Shown one piece after another: positions 47,442 through 59,460 of a stretch of DNA of 64,000 nucleotides (its first letter is position 1; each line of letters opens with the position of its first letter). The DNA is taken from the NCBI GenBank assembly GCA_010093515.1, contig MU001682.1:255997-319996 (forward strand), given 5' to 3'. Below the pieces are notes generated by a model. It worked only from the letters and a program-made list of their open reading frames with translations, had not been told where the DNA came from and did no database searches. The position numbers and the translations under genes were made by a program. This stretch comes from Lineolata rhizophorae (taxonomy: Eukaryota > Ascomycota > Dothideomycetes > Lineolatales > Lineolataceae).

Positions 47442-50400
47442 CAGCCGCAGCCGCAGCCACAGCCGCAGCAACCGCAGATGACGGGCTTCCCGGGGCAGCA
47501 GAGCTTTCAACAGTCGTCCCAGCAACAGCTGCCGCCTCCGCCTCCGCTGCCGCAGCAGCAGCAGCAGCAGCAGCAACAGCCTCAGCCGCAGCGGCCGCAG
47601 CCGACAGGCATGACCTCTTCGCAGATGGCCAATTCATTCAAAGCGAGCGGCTCGTCGCAGGCACCCACGCCTACCGGTCCTCCCAGTGGCGGCACCAAAA
47701 TACCCAACATCCGCCTCTCGTTCATCACGGCGCAGGACCAGGCCAAGTTCGAGCAGCTCTTCAAGTCGGCTGTCGGCAACGACCAGGCTCTGTCCGGCGA
47801 TAAAGCGCGCGACCTGCTGCTGCGCTCCAAGCTACCCGGCGAAGCGCTATCTCAGATATGGTAGGGCCCCGACGGACCGTTGGGAAAGTGTAGAAAGGAT
47901 GCAATTGGGCCACCAATCTGATGGATGCTCTATTTAGGACCCTCTCGGACACAACTAAGTCGGGACAACTGCTGTTCCCCGAGTTTGCGCTCGCCATGTA
48001 CCTCTGCAACCTCAAGATCGTGGGCAAGGAGCTGCCGCACACGCTCCCGGAGAAGATTCAGAACGAGGTGTCTAGCATGGTGGACATCATCTCGTTCGGC
48101 GTGCCCGACGAGAAGCCCCCGACGCCCGCGCGCAACGCCAACACCAACGCCCCCAGCTTCGACACGCCCGTTCGCCAGAGCACCATGTCGCCGCCTACCA
48201 TCCAGCAGCCGCAGCCGCAACCGTCCAACTCGCAGTTGCTGTCGCAGCTCACGGCGCAGCCCACGGGATTCCCTGGTCCCCACGGCGGCGGGTTCCAGGG
48301 CGGCCCGCCGCCGCAGCCGACTGGCCTCCAGGCCCAGGCCACTGGGTTCCCTGGTGCCATGCCGCAGGCCACCGGCTATTCGGGCCCTCGTCCGCCCATG
48401 CCGCCAATGCCCACAGGGTTCCCCGGATCGAGTGGGTCGCCGGCGCAGGCGGGCGGCCCGCTCGCACCGCTCAACGCCCAGCCTACCGGCATCCCGGGTC
48501 AGTGGGGCCTCGCCAACAACCCGGCCTCGGGCCTCCCCAACATCGAGGCGTTGCAGCAGCGCATGATGCCGCAGGCCGGCGGCGGCTCCGGCGGCGCCGG
48601 CGGCTTTACCACGTCAGGTCTGCGCGGCAACGCCACCGTACCCTGGGCGGTGACCAAGGGCGAGAAGCGCATCTACGACGACATTTTCAGAGCCTGGGAC
48701 GGGCTTGGCAAGGGCTTTATCTCGGGCGACCAGGCTATCGAGATCTTCGGCCAGTCCGGGGTTGACAAGGGTGACCTGGAGCGCATTTGGACCCTGTCGG
48801 ACCCGCACAACCGCGGCCGCCTCAACCTCGACGAGTTTGCCGTCGCCATGCACCTCATTTACCGCAAACTAAACGGCTACCCGGTACCCAACCGCCTGCC
48901 GCCAGAGCTAGTGCCCCCCTCCACCCGCAATTTTGACGAGTCCATCGGCACCATGAAATCCCTACTATCGCGCGACGCCGAGGAGCGCAAGTCCTCGGGC
49001 GCCTTCCTCCAGCCGCAGCATACGGGCGTCAGCTACCTCAAGAACCACTCGTTCCGCGGCGGCAGCCCCGTGGCCTCGGGCCGCAAGGATGCTACAGTGT
49101 TCAAGAACAACGACGACGACATCGGGTACCGCTCGAGCGCCCGGCACCGCGTCGGTGGCGCGCGTTCGCCGAAGCCGCCGTCCTCGCCTTCCTCGGAGCG
49201 CTCCGACGGGCCCGAGCTCTCCGTCGAGCAGCTACGCAAGCTCATCCGCGAGAAGCAGGTGCTGCTTGATGCCATGGACTTTGAGGACGAGAACCGCTTC
49301 GAGGAGGACGAGGCGCTCGATCGGCGCGACAGGCGCGAGGCTGAGGATCTGTATCGCCGCATCCGCCGTGTCCAGGAAGACATCGATGCCCACCCCAACA
49401 GCGGTCTGGGAGCCGGCCCCGACTCGGACGCTGAACGTCGAGCTTTGCGCCGTCAACTCCAGCACCTGACCGACAAGCTGCCGGAGCTGGCATCCAACGT
49501 GCGCAGGGTTGAGCGCGCCATCGCGGACGCGAAGCTCGAAGTCTTTAGGGTCAAGGACGCCAAGGCGCACCCAAATGCCGCCGCAGCCATCGTCGGGACC
49601 GGTCCAGGCGGCGCGATCACTGAATCGGATAGGCTCAAGGCGCGAGCCAAAGCCATGATGCAGCAGCGTTCGGCGGCGCTCACGGGAAGGCCGGCGCCAG
49701 GAGGCGCCGATGACGCGGACGCCGCAGCTAAGAGGTTGGAGGAGGAAAATTCGCGCGTGAGGATGGAGAGAGAGAACAACGAGCGCATGATCCGCGATGT
49801 GGAGGAGAGCGTCAACGACTACAGCAGAGGGCTCGAAGACGGTCTAAAGGAGGGTGGAGGGGATGCCAGCAGCGAGCACGAGCGTCGCCGATGGGAGGAC
49901 GGACTCGGTGTCGAGGACGAAGTAAAGGATTTCATCTACGACCTACAGCGCAGCAGCCGCGCAGCGCGCGTCCGGCGTGAGGACGACGTCCACCGTTCAC
50001 GTGATCGCCATTCGCCCCCGTCGTCGCGCTACGACACGCCTTCTCGTCCGACCCCGCCCAGCCGCGCGGACAGCTCGTCAGCCCCGCCTGTCTCTCCTCC
50101 GAGGGCGAACACCGCCTCCCCGAGTGCTGGAGGTGGCGCTTCCTACCAAACATACAAGACGGCCGAGGAGCGTGCGGCATTCATCAAGCAGCAGGCGGAA
50201 CAGCGAATGGCAGAGCGGCTGGCGGCGCTGGGCTTGCGTGCGCCCAGCAAGGCCGTGGGTGAATCGCCGCAACAGCGAATGGAGCGCGAGAGGAAAGAAC
50301 GTGAAGACAAGCTACGCCAAGCGGAGGAGGAGGACGCGCGCCGAGATCAGGAGCGTCAGCGCCGGCTAGAGGCCGAAGGGCTGGCGCCGCCGTCGTCTTC

Positions 50401-51870
50401 GGCCAGCAAAGCCGCGCCCCCCGCGCCCGGCGGGAAGAAAGCGCAGCCGCCGCCGCCGCCCTCGCGCAAGAACAAGGCGGAGCAAGAACGGCACGACGCC
50501 GCGCAGGCGGAGGCGGAGGCGGAGGCGAAGCGTGCGGAGCAGGAGCTTGCAGAGAAAGCTCTGAAAGAACAGCAAGACGCGCAAGAAAAGGAGAGGAGGG
50601 AGATGGAGTAAGTGTGTCCCTTTTCTTGTCAACGTGGGCGAAGCTAACAGTGCAATTCTCTAGGGACGAGGAGGCTCGCCAAGAGCAGGAGCTGGCACGC
50701 GAGAGGGAGGCCGCGCAGGCAAGGCTGCGCGCCCTAGAGGAACAGGTCAAGCAAGGTAAGGTCAAGAAGGAGGAAGAGAAACGCCGCAAGCAGCAGGCGC
50801 AGCGCGAAGCCAAGGAGAAGGAAGCCCGGCTCGCGGCTCAGCGCGCCGAGATTGAAGCCGCACGGGAGCGGGAGCGCCAGTTGCAGATGCAACTCGAGCA
50901 AATGGGCGACGAGTCGTCGTCCGACGACGAAGGGCCGCCGGAGATCACGCCGCAGGAGACGACGCCGACAGCCAGTCAGGAGCTTCCTCGTGACTCGCCG
51001 GCTGCGCTGCCCACCGCACCCCCCACCGCGCCCCCGATGCCGCCGCAGCCGACGCGCCAGGAGAGCACGCCGCCGTCATCTGTCACCAGCCCTCCGGCTT
51101 CGGCAATGACGAGCCCGCCCCCCGGACCGGCGGCCCATGCCGACACCGAAACCAGGAACCCGTTTCTCAAGAAGATGGCTCAGACATCCGAGGCCGCGCC
51201 ATCCCCCGCGCCGCCCGCTCCCGCGCCCGCGGCTCCTCCCGCCGACGCCCCGGCGTCTACGAACCCGTTCCACCGCTTCGCTCAAGAGCCCAAGCCCGCC
51301 GAGGCGACCCCGCCCCCACCAGCTGGCGGCACGGGCCCGACGCGCTCCTCCCGCGTCCGTTCCGACGATGACGACTGGTCCGTGGTCGACAGCTCCGACG
51401 ACAGCTCCGATGACGATGACGACGAAGCGCGCCGGCCCGGAGGTGGTGGGGACGCCAAGCAGCTCGCCTCCATCCTCTTTGGCACCATGGGCCCGCCGCG
51501 CCCACTCTCCGCGACGGACCAGAAGAGTCCCCGTCCCGAGAGCCCCAATGTCGCCGCCAGTCCCGCCTCAACTAGCGGACCGGGCGCGCCTCCGCCGCCG
51601 CCTCCTCCGCCCATGCCCGGCGCCGGCACCGGCGCCCCGGGCGCCCCGCCGCCAGCTCCGCCGCCTCCGCCCATGCCTGGGGCGGGAGGTCCGCCCGGAG
51701 CGCCACCGCCGCCACCGCCTCCCATGCCGAGCGCCGGGGCGGGCGGTGGCGCGCCATCTGGAGGGAGCATACCGTCGGGGTTGCTCGGGCAGATCCAGGC
51801 TGGGAAGGGTCTGCGCAAGGTGGAAACGAAGGACCGCAGCGCCGCAACTGTGGCAGGGAGAGTGCTCTAA
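47124..51870 (+). CDS. PAN1: Pan1, EH-domain actin patch and endocytosis scaffold
   Basis: Exons 47124-47860, 47938-50607 and 50664-51870 give 1537 residues. The N terminus is Gln/Pro/Gly-rich with PxxTG(F) repeats and poly-Gln runs. EH domain 1 is at about 190-300, split by intron 1 ([31 protein letters not shown]); EH domain 2 at about 484-580 ([47 protein letters not shown]). Long Glu/Arg-rich coiled coils follow at about 690-830 and 960-1120. The C-terminal third holds proline-rich blocks and a WH2-like actin-binding segment ([18 protein letters not shown]) close to the end. Pan1 activates Arp2/3 (ARPC1 is in this window) together with End3 and Sla1 at cortical patches. The exon-2/3 junction sits inside the second coiled coil. 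Confidence 0.94.
47400..47441 (+). repeat. CAG repeat coding poly-Gln in PAN1
   Basis: About thirteen CAG codons in a row with a CAT after; a further CAG run of about eight is at 47553-47582. Confidence 0.95.
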
Positions 51871-54391
51871 AAGCCCCTTTCTTTTTTTTTTGGCGACTCT
51901 CCCGGGACGGTGAATCCGCTAAGGTGTTAGTTGACTATTCAGAACAAGGTACTTGTAAGCAGGTGATTAGGTTGTCTGCGTGTACGTTTCTCGTGTAGGC
52001 TAGTTCGAGTAGGATGGAGGAATCAAATTGTTGCTGCTTGTGTGCATCGAGATACCTTGTGCGCGAAGCCTGTATATAATAGCTCTTTAGTGAAAAGGTT
52101 CTACGCTACCTCTTAGGTCTCTGCGAAGTCGCACGCGACGAAAGTGTTTTTGGCCGCAATATATACCTAGCCGTATTCATTTCAGGTCTCTTTCTAGAGG
52201 CCCTCTCAAATCACCCCTAACGCCGGACTCTAATACGTAGAAGCTAAGCCTGAAGCCTTAGACCTGATTGGGGGCTTATAGAAGCACCTCTTCCAAGAGT
52301 TTTACGTATTTTCGTGGTCCACTTATAAGCGCCTCCTTATAGACCACTCCGATGGGCAATCCAAAACTGATAGAGGGATACTGGATTAATGACCCTCTAC
52401 TAGTTTAGACAGAGTAGCAACTTTATTCTGTATCTTCATTGTATCGGTACTCCGGGGCGGCAAACAAGATCCTGAGAAGCAGGAGTTGTAAAAAGCAAAA
52501 TATAATTTTGCGAAGCAAGAGATCTGATAATGCCAAGATAATGCGTCTTGTAACCAGGTACTTTTCAGTTGCTTCTAATCGTCTACATGCAGCTAAACCC
52601 TCTATGGCAGAGACGTCTACGCTGGGATATTGTTCTTAGAGCCTATATTGCTAGTGGCCCGTGGGTGCCGTCCAGTACTATCTAGATATGTGGCACCTTC
52701 GTAAAGCTTGAGTAGCACATAGTACCTACGTTAGATGGCATATATCGACACTGTCTTTTAGCACGGCGCTAGGCTCCCTCACTCCTATAGCGCGTTGTGT
52801 ATACAAGGTATCGAGGCCGAATTAAGGACTATTTCGATACTATATAAGCTACCTAGAAATACGAAGGCAGATATTCTAGAAGTATATAGTTTCTCTTCAA
52901 CAGTATGTAGATGTAAGTAGTATATAGGTAGAACTAGGTATTCAAAGAGCCTATCCGCTTAACTTGAGGATATATCTAGGCCCTAGCCAGTGCAGCGCCA
53001 CTCCTTTGTGGATAAGTTTTTGTGCTGGACTAGGCTGTATCCTAACGTTTTGAAATTGTAGGATCTCTGCTTCTACCAGAAACACAGTCAGCCATATCCC
53101 CGCAGCACGTGCCTAGTGCCAGAACTAGCATGCATTAGATATTGCACCGTCTCACCCTTGTCTTCTTTAAGCACTCGCAGCCTATTTGTAGTGAGGTAGC
53201 TGTCTATGACCGTAGCTAGGGGTAGTTAGCCCTAGTTAGTTTTAGGCTCCTTCTATCCCATATAGTAAGTGTCCTGCTAGCCTAGACTGCTGGATCCCAA
53301 GGCGCTGTATAAGCCATTTAGTGGCTTTGGCTGCTTGCTTTGGGTCTGTAAGTTGTGCCCTGAGTCTAATAAGCCGCGCTTATCCTTAATATGCTCCCTG
53401 GCCCCCCGCAAGTCCGGGATCCATTTAAATAGATAGAAAGGATTTTACCCATTCTTACACGCACTAATGCTCTACCTTCTAAAAAGCGCTGCTATGAATT
53501 TTTTTTTTTATAGTTTTAGCTATTTTATTTTGTGATAAAGCAGTTAGATGAATTTCATCTATTTTGGAGGTGAGATTGGTGAGTGTCAAGAGACTTATGA
53601 CTTGGCACTAGTAGTTGAGAGTATCTGAGTTCCAAAAGGAGGCCCTCGTATTCTATACTTCCGGGTTTGGTAACTCTATAGGAGGGACCTGGAAAGGAGC
53701 GTCTCTGTAATAATAGGTTCTAGGCACAGATTCACCATGAGCAGCGTTGCTCTTGCCTCGGTGCTTATACATTCTGATCCTAAGGCAGAGTTACGAGTTT
53801 CTATCTTCTCTTCCTTTTATTTGTGCCTATATAGATCTTTGTACGGGGGAGACAAAGGAGTCGGGTCGAGCTATCTGACACGCACACTCCTCTAGGTCGT
53901 GTCTTAGAGAGCAACGAAGTGGCGTACAGACCACAAAGGACGTGAAGACCCTTAAAGAAAAGACGGGCTCGAAGTAAACACGTCTAGGCTTCACTTAAGT
54001 AGGTCCGCTCACTTCGCATACCTTGTACGAGCGTTCAAATAGGAATTAAGCTAATTTCAAAGTCTAGAGACGCAGGATATCCGTTACAATATTGTGAAGC
54101 AATTACAAGTCTGAGAACTAAATGGGGGAGTGGTGTCGAGACTGACGATAATTACTTTTCAATGAAACTATAACAGGCCCACCAAGTTCGAATCAGTCAA
54201 AAAAATCCCAAAAGAAACTAACTGCCAAACGTAAATTCCAAATGCCACCGAGATACGATTTCTAAACTCCACGAAATGCGTTTTGAGGGTCGAGTGCGGC
54301 GAGCTGGCCGTTCCGGTGTAGAGATACATGGGGAGCCCGCCCATAGAACGACTGTACGGACTTGCAAACGTAGAAAGCTAGGTATTTCCAT
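51871..54391. other. AT-rich, gene-free region with decayed repeat DNA
   Basis: About 2.5 kb where GC content drops sharply and TA dinucleotides abound, in contrast to PAN1 and the cluster beyond. Short minus-strand segments near 52960-53330 read like old coding sequence interrupted by several stops, but the element type is not recognised. No complete ORF above 66 codons on either strand until 54276. The pattern suits RIP-mutated repeat DNA. Confidence 0.6.
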
Positions 54392-56206
54392 TCAGAGATG
54401 GACTTTGAACCGCTTACTCGTGCGTATTCTCTCGCCATACTTCCAGTATATGATTGGGATGGGTATCAGAGCGACGGCTAGAAATCCTAGCAAGGCGTTT
54501 CCCCAGTCGAGCCCGAGAGCGTCGTACATGTCGAGGCCGCACAGCGGGAGCAAGGCGCCAAAAATGGACCGCAGAACTGTGTTAGCAGCTAGCGCGGATG
54601 CCGCGTGAACGGTGAAGGCATCGACGAGATAGGTTTGGGAGGTCATCTGCAATGGTGGGGTGCAAAGCCTGTTAGTAATCATAGTACGTGCCGTTCGCCT
54701 TTGCGAGAGGGCCATGTGGGAAGGGACACTCTTACGAAGCACCCCATCAGGGCATATCCAATGACTGCAGTGCCCAAAATGGGTACGATCCAGTGTGTGT
54801 GGTAGTACGCCGTGAAGCCGTAGATAAACAGGCCGACTGGCATTGCGATGGCGGCAGGCACGGTCAGTATAAGAGGCATCCGATGCTCGGGCTTCATTTC
54901 TCGTCCTGCCTCTTTATGCTTTCTCAAGATCTTGTCGCTGCCGGGGCCGAGGATGGTGAGTCCGATAAACATGCCAACGCCGATGCCAATGTAGGTGAGG
55001 CCTACGGTGCTGGAGCTGAAACCGTACTGCTGTTCGAAAACGAAGGTGAAGGTTGTGAACAATAAATAGAGGATGCCGTAGTAGATCGAGACATAGATGC
55101 TGATGCTGGCAACGATGGGCGAGAATAAAAGCATTTTCGTGGGCCTGACGATGCTGCGCGCTAGTAGCTCCCTGTGGCTGATGCCGGTATCGAGCTTGGA
55201 TCTTAAGTTCTCATTACCCGTTTCCTTTCGCAGGCGCTTAGCCTTGCGCTTTAGCAATGCCGGCGCGTACGTCTCACGCCCGAATATCAGCGTCAGGATC
55301 CCAAAGAGGCCACCCTGTGAAATCCGGCGTTAGCAGTCGGCGCTGAATGGACTGCGCATCGTCGAGAGGGAAGAAAATTCTCACTAGCATGGCGAGCAGC
55401 CAGAACACCCATCTCCAGCCCTGCGCATCCACGAGAAATCCGCCGCAAACGGGGCCCACGACGGGTCCCAAAAGGGGGCCCAAGATCCACATGGCCATGG
55501 CACCGCCGCGTTTCTCTTGGGGCATGATGTCGGCAATGGTGCCTCCGCCAATGGTGACAGGGGTCGCGCCGACGCATCCAGCCAAAAACCGGAATCCGAT
55601 CAGCATGCTCATGTTGCTGCTCACCGCGCAGGCTACCGTGAAGACGACGAAAAGGACGTTTGAGATGTGATACAACGGCATGCGGCCGTACATTTCGCTC
55701 AGAGGCGCCACCAATAGCGGCCCAAAGGCGAAGCCTAGAATGTACACCGAGACAACGAAAGTCGCGAGCTGCTGGTTTGTGTTCTTGAACTCCTGCATGA
55801 CGTCCGGTACGCCGGGGGCGAACATGGACGAGGCCAACGGACTGGATGAAAACGGTGGTCAGCTGAGTGCCCACTGTGGAAGCTACTAACGGGGACATCG
55901 GCTGCTAGGCCTCGGGGATACGCACGTAGTGAAAGTCAACATTGACAGGATGGCAATAGTACCCCACTTCCGGCGCGCTGACCAGTTCATCGGATTGTGG
56001 GGATCACGGTCGGCCGGCTCGTCCCACCAGACGACATTCGGGTCCGCGGGCTCATCGTCGACGCCGTCGACGGCGGCATCCTGGCGCTGCGACACGCCTG
56101 TCTCTAGGTCCACGGGCGTGTCGGGGCGGACGTCCTTCTCGGGGCCCAAGTCCTTCTCGTCGTTGGGGTCATCGAGAGTGGACGAGTTGTCTGCGTTGAC
56201 GCTCAT
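54392..56206 (-). CDS. MFS transporter, DHA1 multidrug-efflux type
   Basis: Exons on the minus strand 56206-55926, 55841-55385, 55314-54736 and 54646-54392 give 523 residues, twelve predicted membrane helices. A soluble acidic N terminus (to about 85) ends in [11 protein letters not shown], a DHA1 signature just before TM1. TM2-TM4 show [33 protein letters not shown] (motif A type) and [23 protein letters not shown], with [15 protein letters not shown] (motif C, antiporter) in TM5. The cytosolic loop carries [15 protein letters not shown]1 drug-H+ antiporters export toxins or secondary metabolites through the plasma membrane. Its place beside an acyl-CoA ligase, a methyltransferase and a P450 suits export or self-protection. 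Substrate unknown. Confidence 0.9.
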
Positions 56207-56969
56207 CGTCGCTAGTGCGGCTCCCTTGGAGGTCCGTTGGTGGAGACGAGTTCAGAGAGGGGGAGAGGGCGGATGGGGTTACATATAGCTGCGGCAGAGG
56301 CACATAAATCCGAAAAGGGCAAACGGACCAAAAGGAGCGGACGGAGTGCAACGCAGCGCCAGGAACTGGTTGCACTCCTCGACTTTAAGCAAGCTCCGCG
56401 CGCCTGCGCAGCGAACGGGAAAGGATGGGACAGCATCGCGACTCCGTCCGGATGGAGCGTAATCCCGGCAATTGTGCGCGCCTTGTGCAGCTTGTGCCGC
56501 TTGTGTAGGCCGGTGCCGGGACCACGCGAGCCGTGTGGCCAGCGACGCAGGGTCGGCGACGGTCAAGCTCCGTGTCCGACGCACGCCACACCGGCCCCTG
56601 GCGCTGCCCCCCGCGGACTCTCCGCGGATGTCGCGGGCAACCGGAGGCACCGTGACCGGCGGCGCGTGGTGTTGAGGGTACATACATTACTACGTATGTA
56701 GTCGGGCGCGGCGCCTCCAACGTTCCCGTGGTTGTTGCTGACAAGCCATGGGCGCCTGGCGCTCGCGGCCCGGGCCCGGGGACCAGGATTGGTGGCCTCG
56801 GGGCTTGTTTCCTGCGCCACGGCCGCGGCATCGCCCCTCACTGGTTTCGTCTCGTTTCCCACGTGGGCGGCGCGCCAGCAGGTGCGTCGCGATGCCCTCG
56901 GTCGACGGCGGGTGGCTATTGCTCCGTGCCTACGACAGCTCCCTCTATGTACACGCCGGGCGCGTTCCC
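56207..56969. promoter_or_regulatory. Spacer between the MFS gene and the acyl-CoA ligase
   Basis: 763 bp: promoter of the MFS gene and 3' flank of the ligase. A CTACGTATGTAGT word at 56690-56702 is identical to one at 34732-34744. No zinc-cluster-type CGG triplet pair stands out. Confidence 0.4.
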
Positions 56970-58829
56970 TCACAGCCGCGCCCTCCCTGCCGTCCTTGAC
57001 TCGTCGCGGGCGCGTTCCCTCAACACCCGCCGGAGGATCTTCCCGCTCGCGCTCTTGGGGATCTCGTCCACGAACACCAACCCCCCGCGCAGCTTCTTCG
57101 AATCGGCCACGCGCGCCGCCAGCCAATCCGTCAGGCCCCTCGCCGCGCCTTCATCGCGAGCCCCTCCGGGACTTGGCACCACGTAGGCTCGGGGCAGCTC
57201 CGTCGCCCGGTCCTCGCTGAAGACGCCTACCACGGCCGCGTCGGCGACGTTCGGGTGCGACACCAGCAACCCCTCCAGTTCCGCCGGCGCCACCTGGAAC
57301 CCCTTGTACTTGATGAGCTCCTTGACTCTGTCCGTGACGTAGAAGTTGCCTTCGGCGTCCACGTAACCGATGTCGCCCGTCTTGAAGTACCCGTCCGGCG
57401 TCAGCGCGGCCGCCGTGCCTTCGGGGTTGTTCCAGTAGCCCACGAAAATGTTTGGGCCCTTGATCCAGATCTCGCCAGCCTCGCCTGATGCCACCTCTTG
57501 CTCCTCCGTCGACATGAGCTTCGCCGTCTCGTTGGGAATTAGCCGCCCGGCGCAGCCCGTCGTCTTGTCCCAATCGTCCCAGGGCTGGCGCCGGACGAGG
57601 CAGTCAGCGCCAACGTCGCGTTCTCGCTTTTGGGATGGGGCATCACCATACCTGGACGTGCGTGGACGGGCTAGTTTCCGACAGGCCGTAGGCCTGCTTG
57701 ATAGGGACCTTGGTCCGGTCGTACGCGGCGAATGTCAGTTCCCTAGTGAGCGGCGCCGCGCCGGAATTGAGCATGCGCAGCGAGCTGAGGTCGTACTTCT
57801 CGACCGCCGGGTGCTTGCTGAGCAGAAGCACGACAGGTGGCGCCACATAGGTGTAAGTGATCTTGTACCGCTGGACGAGCTCGCAGAAGCCCTCGATGTC
57901 AAACTTGGGCATCACAACGACTGTGAGGCCGACCAGGAGCGGGAGGTGGATGAGTACGTTGAGACCTGGTCGTGTCTTAGCCCCTGTCGCTCTCCGCCGG
58001 CGATGCGGGCGTTCAGATGCATACCGTAGATGTGGAAGAAAGGGAGGAAGCCCAAGATCTTGTCGCCGTCACCACCGAGGCCACCCTTCCACGACAACTT
58101 GTCCCCGACCTCGGCGACCCTCAACTGGCATAGGTTGGCCACCAGATTGCGATGGGTTAGCATCACGCCCTTGGGCAGACCCGTCGTGCCCGAAGAGTAG
58201 ACCAAGAAGGCGAGATCCTTCGCCGCGTCTAGCTTCGTGCGCCGGTACCTCACCGCGCCTGAGGTATTCCTAATGCTCGTGAAGTGCTTGAACCTACCAT
58301 CCGGGTCCCGCCCGTCGCCGATGAGGATGATACGGTCGTCGTCAATGCCCGCCTGCTGCGCCGCCTGGCGCGCTGCCTTCGAGACGGGCCATTGGGTCAC
58401 GAGCGCCTTGGCGCCGCAGTCCTTGAGCTGGAACGCGAGCTCCTCAGCCGTGTAGGTCGGATTGGCCGGGCTGACGACGCCACCGGCCCAGTGGCACCCC
58501 CACGTGACGACCGGGGTGTCGATGCAGTTCGGGGTGAAGAGGGCGAGGACGTCGCCCTTGCGCCAGCCGTAGATGGCCTTGAGGCCCCTCCCGAAGTCGG
58601 CGGCGGCGGCTTTGACCTGAGCGCGGGTGTAGGAACGCGAGGCGTAGGGGTCAACGAAAATGGCTGGGACATGGGATTAGCAAGAGGGCGCGGCCCAAGG
58701 CCGCCGAGCCGGGCGGGACCACGGCGTTGTACCTTTGCTCTCGGGGTACTCGAGCAGCGGCTCGAAGAGGAACGACCATATGTCGGCCCCAGGAATCTCG
58801 ATCGGAGGAAATGACGAGGCGATGGGCAT
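56970..58829 (-). CDS. 4-coumarate-CoA ligase-like acyl-CoA synthetase with PTS1 end
   Basis: Exons 58829-58733, 58663-58025, 57965-57652 and 57584-56970 give 554 residues. ANL-superfamily motifs are intact: YSSGTTGLPKGVMLTHRN (P-loop, about 187-204), YGLSETSP, GYFKTGDIGYVD, DRVKELIKYKGFQVAPAELE and the catalytic-lysine motif PKSASGKILRR. The N terminus reads MPIASSFPPIEIPGADIWSFLFEP. The last three residues ARL fit a PTS1 peroxisomal signal. Fungal members of this clade activate aromatic or medium-chain carboxylic acids to CoA esters in peroxisomes, for beta-oxidation or specialised metabolism. The three introns are short (about 60-70 bp). Substrate is unknown; a 4CL proper is unlikely in a fungus. 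Confidence 0.9.
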
Positions 58830-59460
58830 GGTGGTGAGGAGGTCGGCACGGCATCGACCTGGAGGCGCTGGCGCGGAGCGGACGGCGGGCTGCTTAAGAC
58901 TCTAAGGAGGCGACGATCGGCCGGCCAGCCGAGGTTCGCGGCGGCGACGCCTCGGCACGCGGCACCCGCGGCCATCGGGAGCCGTCAGTCAAGGGAGCCG
59001 CGTCCCACGGTGTATGCGTATTAATTGCATGTAGGTACCTAGCCGATGCGCGGCAACTACGTAGCAGGCAACTGGGCCTGCCAGGGCGTGTGCGCCGGTT
59101 TGTAGCACGCACGTGACACGGGATCCCAGCCTCGTGTACCGTTGTCCACCTACATACCTTCTACACACCTACACACCTACGAGTACATACAACCGCAACA
59201 AACGTACCTTCGCGGTGCTCATTGCCTCATAACGAAAGATGCCTAGTATGCCCATTTTCCCATGCTAAAAAGAAACCCATCCACCATCCTGCCGTCGCGC
59301 ATCGCTCAGCTGACGGTGGGATCGCAACCCATATCTAATCTAACCCGCTCAAGTGTCGCTCGCCGTGCCGCTTGCCGGGGAAGGCTTGCGCCCGTAGACG
59401 ATAGATCTAGGTCGAGATCAGTTACCGCAGGCTCCGGAGCAGATAACGCGATTCGGCGAC
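58830..59460. promoter_or_regulatory. Spacer between the ligase and the methyltransferase
   Basis: About 630 bp: promoter of the ligase and 3' flank of the methyltransferase gene. Contains a TACATACCTTCTACACACCTACACACCTACG-like region (59150-59185) rich in CCTAC/TACCT words. No site can be named. Confidence 0.35.
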
